Of a DNA stretch of 5,441 nt, positions 1 through 4,591 are shown piece after piece. A program made the position numbers and the translations under genes. The DNA is from Ramlibacter sp. (GTDB taxonomy: Bacteria; Pseudomonadota; Gammaproteobacteria; Burkholderiales; Burkholderiaceae_C). The stretch covers positions 1 through 5,441 of the forward strand of contig JAQGMT010000272.1 of assembly GCA_028292185.1 (NCBI GenBank), written 5' to 3'. Position 1 is the stretch's first letter. Each line of letters opens with the position of its first letter. Below the pieces are notes generated by a model that had not been told where the DNA came from, searched no databases, and saw only the letters and a program-made list of their open reading frames with translations.

Positions 1-311
1 CGCAACCACCAGAGCAGCAGCGTGTCTTCGCCGGCCAGGCGCTCTTCGATGTGCTGCGGTGTGTTCCTGCCCTGGAACAGCCGACCGAACGCCGCGCCGA
101 TGTAGCCGCCGCCCGAGACCGTGGAGACATAGTCGAAGCGCCGCAGGCTGGAGGCGCGCGCCAGGCCTCGCAGCAAGCCGAAGCAGAAGGTGGCGCTGCG
201 AATGCCGCCGCCGGACAGGGCCAGGCCCCAGACGCTGTCGCCTTCCACGCCCGCTTGCGCGCGCCGCTGCTCGAGCGCCGCGCGATCCATCGCCTGCGGG
301 GAGATGCCCAT
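1..311 (-). CDS. Patatin-like phospholipase, N-terminal part (runs off left edge)
   Basis: The first 103 codons of a patatin-like (PF01734) acyl hydrolase, read leftward and cut by the window edge. Two hallmarks are visible. The glycine-rich oxyanion-hole loop SGGGIRS lies at residues 33-39, followed by a helix (ATFCFGLLRGL). The nucleophile elbow STVSGGGYIG lies at residues 63-72 and places the likely catalytic serine at S66. The elbow has Thr where the textbook GxSxG has its first Gly; I recall this variant from large bacterial patatin-like proteins. The catalytic Asp would lie off the window. No signal peptide is seen, so the N-terminus is probably cytoplasmic. The start at 311 is supported by an AGGGAGG Shine-Dalgarno 8 bases upstream; Met8 is an alternative without a comparable site. 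Family members hydrolyse ester bonds of membrane lipids. Total length, any membrane domains and the true substrate cannot be judged here. The family call is fairly secure. Confidence 0.85.
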   Translation of the reverse strand, partial: MGISPQAMDRAALEQRRAQAGVEGDSVWGLALSGGGIRSATFCFGLLRGLARASSLRRFDYVSTVSGGGYIGAAFGRLFQGRNTPQHIEERLAGEDTLLLWWL

Positions 312-452
312 GCCCCTTGCCTCCCTGGGGCTTACGCCCTTTGGCCGCGTTGTAGCACAACAGTACGCGTCTGGCTAGGCGTGCCCGGCAAAAGCGCTTA
401 GGTCATGCGAGGCGACTTCACCCCTCGATGCCGCACCTTGCGGCGGCAGGCG
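312..452. other. Intergenic gap between NYN-LOTUS gene and patatin gene
   Basis: This gap of 141 bases lies between two minus-strand genes. It holds the ribosome binding site of the patatin gene at 320-326 (AGGGAGG on the minus strand). It also has a short dyad GTTGT-agc-ACAAC at 349-361, an 8-base palindrome AAGCGCTT at 392-399, and a weak hairpin GCCGC-acctt-GCGGC at 430-444 just past the NYN stop. The hairpin is not followed by a T run on either strand, so a rho-independent terminator is not supported. I see no convincing -35/-10 pair. Read-through from the upstream gene therefore remains possible. Confidence 0.5.
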
Positions 453-1259
453 CTATCGAAGCCGCACCCATTCGTCGTCGCCCTCCTTCACTTCGATGAG
501 GTGCGCATAAGCCTCGACCAGCGCCGGCATGTTGGCGAGACCATGCTCCTTCGGGTCGAAGGTGGGGTCCAGCCGCTTCATCATCTGCCAGACCTCCACC
601 TTCTTCACCCACGCATCGCCCCGCGTTTCGGACAACAAGCGCACCGCGCGGCGCAGCAGATCGCCGGCCGCGTCGCCACCCGCTGCGCGCTCGGGCGCGG
701 CCGGCCGAGTTGCTTGCTCGGCCGGAGCGGGCGGCGCCTGCTCAACCAAATTTTCGTAATAGCGAAACTCGTGACAGCTCTTGGCCCAGTGCCGATTGGT
801 CGACTTGCGGGCGCCCACGCCGATCAGCGTCCGGCCGGCGGCCTTGATCTTCTGCGACACCGGCATGAAATCGCTGTCGCCGCCGACGATGATCACCGTG
901 CCGATGTGCGCGAAGCGCGCCAGGTCTTCGGTGGCGTCCAGACACAACTTGATGTCCGCGCCGTTCTTGGCGCCGCCGCCCGGCGGGAACAGCTGGATCA
1001 GTTCCACCGCGTTCTGCAAGAGCGCATCGCGGTACCGCGCGAAAAACTGCCAGTTGCAATACGCCCGGTTGATGGCGATGGGGCCGAACGAAGCCGCCAG
1101 CTCGACCACGGCCTGGACATCGATCAGCGGTTCCTGCGGCTTGAAGCGGTTGTCGGGCCGGGCGTAGGAGCCGGGCTCCTTCTCCTCGCACAAGCTCGCA
1201 TGCAGGTTTTCGAAATCCCAGTACAAGGCGACCGACCGGTCGCACGCGGCATTGGACAT
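453..1259 (-). CDS. NYN (PIN-like) domain nuclease with C-terminal LOTUS/OST-HTH-like domain
   Basis: A protein of 268 residues, probably a cytoplasmic metal-dependent ribonuclease or RNA-binding protein. Residues about 8-172 form an NYN domain (LabA/DUF88 group, PIN-like fold). Its acidic motifs are visible: YWDFEN with D15 and N18, GADIKLCLDA with D102 and D108, and VGGDSDF with D128 and D130, followed by the typical KIKAAGRTLIGVG strand. These acidic residues are the expected Mg2+ ligands, so the active site looks intact. A linker rich in Ala and Pro (about 173-196) leads to a C-terminal region (about 198-268) resembling a LOTUS/OST-HTH winged-helix, a fold known to bind RNA. I chose the Met at 1259 because a GGAGGG Shine-Dalgarno sits 4 bases upstream and the NYN strand begins right after it. 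The frame stays open to 1415, but the extra 52 residues look non-coding. The patatin gene follows 141 bases downstream on the same strand. The NYN call is strong; LOTUS is likely; the RNA target is unknown. Confidence 0.88.
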   Translation of the reverse strand: MSNAACDRSVALYWDFENLHASLCEEKEPGSYARPDNRFKPQEPLIDVQAVVELAASFGPIAINRAYCNWQFFARYRDALLQNAVELIQLFPPGGGAKNGADIKLCLDATEDLARFAHIGTVIIVGGDSDFMPVSQKIKAAGRTLIGVGARKSTNRHWAKSCHEFRYYENLVEQAPPAPAEQATRPAAPERAAGGDAAGDLLRRAVRLLSETRGDAWVKKVEVWQMMKRLDPTFDPKEHGLANMPALVEAYAHLIEVKEGDDEWVRLR

Positions 1260-1263
1260 ACAG

Positions 1264-1269
1264 CCCTCC
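1264..1269 (-). promoter_or_regulatory. Ribosome binding site deciding the NYN-LOTUS start
   Basis: GGAGGG on the minus strand, 4 bases before the ATG at 1259 (5 bases counted from a GGAGG core). It favours this start over the upstream in-frame Met codons at 1271, 1289, 1295, 1379 and 1415. The ATG at 1271 overlaps this site itself. Confidence 0.7.
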
Positions 1270-1295
1270 ATCCTTCGAGAGTACCCCATGCAAAC

Positions 1296-1310
1296 CATCG
1301 CGCAGCGATG
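1296..1310. repeat. Short perfect inverted repeat upstream of the NYN-LOTUS gene
   Basis: CATCGC and GCGATG are exact reverse complements separated by three bases (gca). It could be an operator half-site pair or a small hairpin in the leader of the NYN-LOTUS transcript. No T run follows, so it does not look like a terminator. A six-base arm can also arise by chance in GC-rich DNA. Confidence 0.4.
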
Positions 1311-1413
1311 AGCCTGTAGGCCTGGCCTTGCGGCGACTTCAGACGCCGGCCCATCCCTCGGCCGTGCTCCGCGCGGCATATTGGAGTGGTATCGCGCACT
1401 GTCACGCGCGAGC

Positions 1414-1419
1414 AAGGAG
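1414..1419 (+). promoter_or_regulatory. Ribosome binding site of the small lipoprotein gene
   Basis: AAGGAG, 6 bases before the ATG at 1426. It supports this start over the in-frame ATG at 1381, which would put 15 extra residues in front of the signal peptide and spoil it. Confidence 0.8.
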
Positions 1420-1425
1420 TTGTCG

Positions 1426-1605
1426 ATGAAACGTTATTGCCTGCTTGCCTCTTTGGGCGCCATCGCGCTGGCCGGTTGCACCGTGGTGCGCCCCGTGGCC
1501 TACCAACCCGTGGTCACGCCCGCACCTGTTGCCGTCCCGCCGACCGTCGTGTTGCAGGCGGATCCCGCCGCGCCCGCCAGGGCCGGCGAGGGAATGTCAC
1601 GCTAG
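1426..1605 (+). CDS. Small Pro/Val-rich lipoprotein, 59 residues
   Basis: A very short lipoprotein precursor. The N-terminus MKRY is followed by a hydrophobic stretch (residues 5-16) and a clean lipobox LAGC at 15-18. C18 would therefore be lipidated and the signal peptide removed by signal peptidase II. Residue +2 is Thr, not Asp, so by the Escherichia coli rule the protein would be sorted to the outer membrane. The mature part has only 42 residues and is rich in Pro, Val and Ala (for example VRPVAYQPVV). It has no recognisable domain and a polar, probably disordered end. Its AAGGAG ribosome binding site is well spaced, which supports real expression. It stands alone on the plus strand and converges on the histidine kinase gene, sharing a CTAG at the stops. 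Its function is unknown. I am confident it is a lipoprotein and less sure that it is a conserved family. Confidence 0.8.
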   Translation: MKRYCLLASLGAIALAGCTVVRPVAYQPVVTPAPVAVPPTVVLQADPAAPARAGEGMSR

Positions 1606-3224
1606 CGAAGCGGCAGGATCACGGAGAATTCAGCGCCCTGCCCCAGGCCGGCGCTGAAAACTTCGAGCCGCCCACCATGCAGGGCCACCAGGCCCCGGCT
1701 GAGCGCCAGGCCGATGCCCAAGCCGCCTTCGGAGCGCTCCAGCGCGGACGACACCTGCGAGAACATCTCGAAGATGAGGCGTTGCGACTCGGGCGCCAGG
1801 CCGATGCCGTTGTCGCGCACCCGCAGCACCAGATCCAAGCCGGCAACTTCCACGTTCAACTCGATGCGGCCGCCCTTGTCGGTGTACTTGGCCGCGTTGG
1901 ACAGCAGGTTGGACAGCACTTGCGCCAGCCGCAGGCGATCGGCCGACAGCTGCACCGGCTGCGCCGGCAGCTTGACTTGCAGCTGGTGCCCCTTGGCCTC
2001 GATGGCGGGTCGCGCGGTTTCGATCGCCGCTTCCACCACCGCGCTCAGGTCCACCGTCTCGCGCCGCAGGTCGAGCTTGCCGCGCGAGATACGCGAGACA
2101 TCCAGCAAGTCGTCCAGCAGCAGCGCCATGTGGCCGACCTGGCGCTCGACGATGTCCAGTGCCCAGCGCCTGCGCGCGTCGCTGGCCTTGTCCGATTTCG
2201 CCACCATCGCCGCCTGCCGGATCGGCGCCAGCGGGTTGCGCAGTTCGTGAGCCAGGGTGGCGACGAACTCGTCCTTACGGCGATCCGCCTCCTTCAGTGA
2301 ATTCACGGCGCGCACCTGTTCGGTCACGTCGTGGCCTTGGGCGAACACACCGACGACCTGGCCTTGCGCATCCACAACCGGCTGGTAGATCAGGTCGACG
2401 AACGTCTCGATCGCCGCGGCGCCGGGTTCGCGCTGTGCCAGGAAACGCACGCCCCGGCCGATGAACGGCTTGCCCGAACGCACCACCTCCTTCAGCAGAT
2501 CCTCGAAGCCCTGGCTGCGCGCTTCGGGCAGCGCCTCGAAGGCGGGCAGCCCTTCGATCTGCCGGTGCCCCACCAGCTGGTAGTAGGCCTGGTTGACCAT
2601 CTCGAAAACGAAGTCCGGCCCGCGCAGCAAGGCGATGAATCCGGGCGCATTGTCGAACCAGGTGCGCAGCGTGCGGGCTGCGTCCTGCGCCTCCCCGATC
2701 AGCTGGTCACGTTCGAGTTCGGCATTCACACGCGCCGTATCCTCCGACACCGCGCAGAACAGGCCGCCGATGCTGCCGTCTTCCTTGTAGATGGGGCTGT
2801 ACGACCAGGTGAACCACGCTTTCTCGGCGAAGCCCCTGCGCTCGAGCACGAACGGCACACGCTCGTTCCAGCTGGCCTCCCCCCGCTGCATCACGGCCTC
2901 CACTTGTGGCGCCACTTCAGTCCACGCCTCGTGCCACAGGGCGCGGGCGGACCGGCCCATCCCTTCGGGATGGCGACTGCCCAGGATGGGCACGTAGGCG
3001 TCGTTGTAAATATTGATGAGGCTCGGCCCCCACCAGATGAATATCGGAAAGCGCGAATTCAGGCAGATGCTCGCGGCGGTGCGCAAGCTGTGCGGCCACT
3101 GCTCGATCGGGCCCAGCTCGGTCGCGCCCCAATCGGTACCGCGAAACAGGCGGCCCACTTCCGTCTCCGGCAGCCCGGGCAGGCTGCCTGCATTCAGTGG
3201 CATCCGATGTGCTTGTCTGGTCAT
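1602..3224 (-). CDS. PAS-PAS sensor histidine kinase, no receiver domain
   Basis: A sensor histidine kinase of 540 residues. The N-terminus carries the motif DWGATELGPIEQWP (31-44), then a PAS-like sensor region (about 50-163, with WWGPSLINIYNDAY at 64-77). This arrangement is common in multi-PAS kinases of proteobacteria. A second PAS (PAS_4-like) spans about 186-302. The HisKA helix carries the phospho-accepting H326 in AHELRNP. The HATPase domain has an N box with N443 (SNAAKYT), a G1 box DNGIG (471-475), an F box FEMFSQ (485-490) and a G2 box GGLGIGL (500-506). All catalytic motifs look intact. No membrane segment or signal peptide is seen, so it is probably a cytoplasmic sensor with unknown ligand. 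Many relatives continue into a receiver domain, but this one stops right after the ATPase domain. No response regulator gene lies in the window. The start at 3224 has only a weak GGTGG upstream; Met8 is no better. The DUF3820-type gene lies 51 bases upstream, same strand. Confidence 0.93.
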   Translation of the reverse strand: MTRQAHRMPLNAGSLPGLPETEVGRLFRGTDWGATELGPIEQWPHSLRTAASICLNSRFPIFIWWGPSLINIYNDAYVPILGSRHPEGMGRSARALWHEAWTEVAPQVEAVMQRGEASWNERVPFVLERRGFAEKAWFTWSYSPIYKEDGSIGGLFCAVSEDTARVNAELERDQLIGEAQDAARTLRTWFDNAPGFIALLRGPDFVFEMVNQAYYQLVGHRQIEGLPAFEALPEARSQGFEDLLKEVVRSGKPFIGRGVRFLAQREPGAAAIETFVDLIYQPVVDAQGQVVGVFAQGHDVTEQVRAVNSLKEADRRKDEFVATLAHELRNPLAPIRQAAMVAKSDKASDARRRWALDIVERQVGHMALLLDDLLDVSRISRGKLDLRRETVDLSAVVEAAIETARPAIEAKGHQLQVKLPAQPVQLSADRLRLAQVLSNLLSNAAKYTDKGGRIELNVEVAGLDLVLRVRDNGIGLAPESQRLIFEMFSQVSSALERSEGGLGIGLALSRGLVALHGGRLEVFSAGLGQGAEFSVILPLR

Positions 3225-3275
3225 GAACCACCAGTCTACGCGCCGAGGCTGCGGGCTAACTCAGCAATTCGAATA

Positions 3276-3512
3276 TCAGCCGCCGCGCTTGCGCAACGGA
3301 TCCAGCAACGGCTTCAGGCCGTTGTGATCGATCTCCAGCATCAGCGCGAGCAAGCGTCCCAACTCGCCGGAAGGAAAGCCTTCGCGCGCGAACCAGGCGA
3401 GGTAGTTCCCCGGAAGATCGGCGATGACGGTGCCCTTGTACTTGCCGTAAGGCATCTCGCGGGTGACGAGAAGCTGCAGCAGCGCCGGGTCCATCGCGGG
3501 CGGGTCGGTCAT
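3276..3512 (-). CDS. DUF3820-type small protein (PF12843-like)
   Basis: A protein of 78 residues covering nearly the whole length of the DUF3820 family, which Pfam, as I recall, names a putative quorum-sensing-regulated virulence factor; that name gives no established function. Recognisable features are the conserved MPYGKYKG turn (20-27), followed by IADLPGNYLAWFAREGFP (30-47) and a C-terminal helix with LLALMLEIDHNGL (54-66). There is no signal peptide or membrane segment, so it is expected in the cytoplasm. The start at 3512 has an AAGGTG ribosome binding site 8 bases upstream. The frame extends back to a Met at 3629, but those 39 extra residues are Cys/Arg-rich and look non-coding; Met7 is a second alternative. 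The kinase gene starts 51 bases downstream on the same strand, so the two could share a transcript. The family call is good; the function is unknown. Confidence 0.83.
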   Translation of the reverse strand: MTDPPAMDPALLQLLVTREMPYGKYKGTVIADLPGNYLAWFAREGFPSGELGRLLALMLEIDHNGLKPLLDPLRKRGG

Positions 3513-3647
3513 CGGAAATTCACCTTGGTCTCGCCACGTCGATCTCGATCCGCATGCGCAGCAGTCTAGCGCGCATAATTTTGCACTCCTGCCCTTCGAG
3601 CCGATATCCGCAACGGGGGAACACCGCAAGCTCTGGCGACAAACATC
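3513..3647. other. Divergent intergenic region, DUF3820 gene / lyase gene
   Basis: These 135 bases lie between head-to-head genes and should contain both promoters. A CATAAT at 3574-3579 resembles a -10 box facing the lyase gene, but I see no matching -35 box at the usual distance. An 8-base palindrome CGCATGCG lies at 3551-3558, and a near-tandem CGATCT/CGATCC at 3540-3551. Any of these could be a regulator site; none is strong alone. The DUF3820 ribosome binding site (AAGGTG, minus strand) is at 3521-3526. Confidence 0.45.
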
Positions 3648-4544
3648 ATGAACGAATCTTCCCGCCCTTCCGTGACTTCAATCCGCACGTCCTTCGCCCA
3701 GCGGCTCAAGCAACCTGGCCTCGTCGTGGCCCCCGGCGTGTACGACATGGTCTCGCTGCGCCTGGCCGACAGCTTCGGCTTCGAGGCGCTGTACATGACC
3801 GGCTTCGGCACGGTGGCCAGCCACCTCGGCCTGCCCGACGCGGGCATCGCCACCTACACCGACATGGTGTCGCGCGTGAAGGCAATGGCGGGCATGGCGC
3901 GCACACCACTGGTCGCGGACGGCGACACCGGATACGGCGGCTTGCTGAACGTGAGCCACACGGTACGCGGCTATGAAGCCGCGGGCGCCACCGCCATCCA
4001 GCTGGAAGACCAGGAGTTTCCAAAGAAGTGCGGCCACACGCCGGGCCGCCGCGTGATCGCGATGGCCGACATGGTGCGCAAGATCAAGGTGGCCTGCGAC
4101 TCGCGCGACAGCCGCGACTTCCTCATCATCGCCCGCACCGACGCGCGCACGACGCTGGGCCTGGACGAAGCGCTGCGCCGGGCCGAGGCTTACGAGAAAG
4201 CCGGTGCCGATATCCTGTTCGTCGAGTCGCCCGAATCGGTGGAGGAGATGCGAACGATCGGCCGCAGCACCGGCCTTCCGCTGGTGGCCAACATGGTCGA
4301 AGGCGGCCGCACACCCGTGCTTTCGCAAGCCGAGCTGGAGGCGGTCGGCTACAAGATCGCCATCTTCCCGGTGACCGCCTTGCTCGCTGCCACCGAAGCC
4401 ATGCGCAATGTGTACGCCAGCTTGAAGCAGCACGGCTCATCCACCGCCCTGCCCGTTCCCTTGATGCCGTTCCAGGACCTCACCAAGCTGATGGGGTTCG
4501 AGGCGGTATGGGCTTTCGACAAGCGCTACGCCGAGGTGGAATAG
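3648..4544 (+). CDS. Isocitrate lyase/PEP mutase-superfamily enzyme (probable 2-hydroxy- or 2-oxo-acid lyase)
   Basis: A cytoplasmic enzyme of 298 residues with the (beta/alpha)8 fold of the isocitrate lyase/PEP mutase superfamily. Diagnostic motifs in order are: the substrate loop YMTGFGTVAS (49-58), the Mg2+ site ADGDTGYGG (90-98, D91 and D93), QLEDQ (118-122), the active-site lid KKCGH (126-130, C128 the expected acid/base), ARTDA (162-166), VESPE (192-196) and ANMVEGG (214-220). The KKCGH lid is what is known for C-C lyases such as methylisocitrate lyase and 2,3-dimethylmalate lyase. It argues against a phosphonate mutase, although databases often label relatives carboxyvinyl-carboxyphosphonate phosphorylmutase. 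Length fits the PrpB size class, not the much longer AceA. The ATG at 3648 is forced: no other ATG, GTG or TTG occurs in frame back to the stop at 3576. It has only a weak GGCGA before it. A Bug-type binding protein gene follows after 47 bases, suggesting shared metabolism of an organic acid. The exact substrate is not determined. Confidence 0.92.
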   Translation: MNESSRPSVTSIRTSFAQRLKQPGLVVAPGVYDMVSLRLADSFGFEALYMTGFGTVASHLGLPDAGIATYTDMVSRVKAMAGMARTPLVADGDTGYGGLLNVSHTVRGYEAAGATAIQLEDQEFPKKCGHTPGRRVIAMADMVRKIKVACDSRDSRDFLIIARTDARTTLGLDEALRRAEAYEKAGADILFVESPESVEEMRTIGRSTGLPLVANMVEGGRTPVLSQAELEAVGYKIAIFPVTALLAATEAMRNVYASLKQHGSSTALPVPLMPFQDLTKLMGFEAVWAFDKRYAEVE

Positions 4545-4578
4545 TCCAGGCACGCCGACGCACCACACAACAACAAGC

Positions 4579-4583
4579 AGGAG
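4579..4583 (+). promoter_or_regulatory. Ribosome binding site of the solute-binding protein gene
   Basis: AGGAG, 8 bases before the ATG at 4592, in the 47-base gap after the lyase stop. The gap shows no terminator-like hairpin, which fits co-transcription of the two genes. Confidence 0.8.
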
Positions 4584-4591
4584 ACTGACAC

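Larger units (their letters stand above)
1260..1425. other. Divergent intergenic region, NYN-LOTUS gene / small lipoprotein gene
   Basis: These 166 bases separate head-to-head genes and should hold both promoters. I could not assign a -35/-10 pair with confidence in either direction. The one clear structural element is a perfect dyad CATCGC-gca-GCGATG at 1296-1310, which lies 37 bases upstream of the NYN-LOTUS start. Ribosome binding sites of both genes sit at the two ends. Confidence 0.55.

Noticed and set aside
430..444. Possible terminator hairpin after the NYN-LOTUS gene (GCCGC-acctt-GCGGC)
   Set aside because: The stem is only five base pairs and no T run follows on the minus strand.
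405..1319. A 304-codon plus-strand open frame opposite the NYN-LOTUS gene
   Set aside because: No recognisable motif; composition rich in Arg, His and Gln; the minus strand carries a complete conserved domain pair with a ribosome binding site.
1260..1415. N-terminal extension of the NYN-LOTUS protein to the Met at 1415
   Set aside because: The extra 52 residues show no domain similarity, cross the likely promoter region, and the Met at 1259 has its own GGAGGG site.
1386..2300. A 304-codon plus-strand open frame overlapping the lipoprotein and kinase genes
   Set aside because: It overlaps the well-supported lipoprotein in another frame and is antisense to the HisKA/HATPase region; shadow composition.
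2331..3569. A 412-codon open frame on the plus strand opposite the kinase and DUF3820 genes
   Set aside because: It runs antisense to two genes with clear domain motifs, spans the gap between them, and has the His/Arg/Ala/Gln-rich composition of a GC-driven shadow frame.
3574..3579. CATAAT as a -10 promoter box for the lyase gene
   Set aside because: No acceptable -35 hexamer lies 16-18 bases upstream; kept only as a remark on the intergenic region.
3678..4433. A 251-codon minus-strand open frame opposite the lyase
   Set aside because: Antisense to an enzyme with intact active-site motifs; His/Ala/Gly/Val-rich composition typical of a mirror frame.
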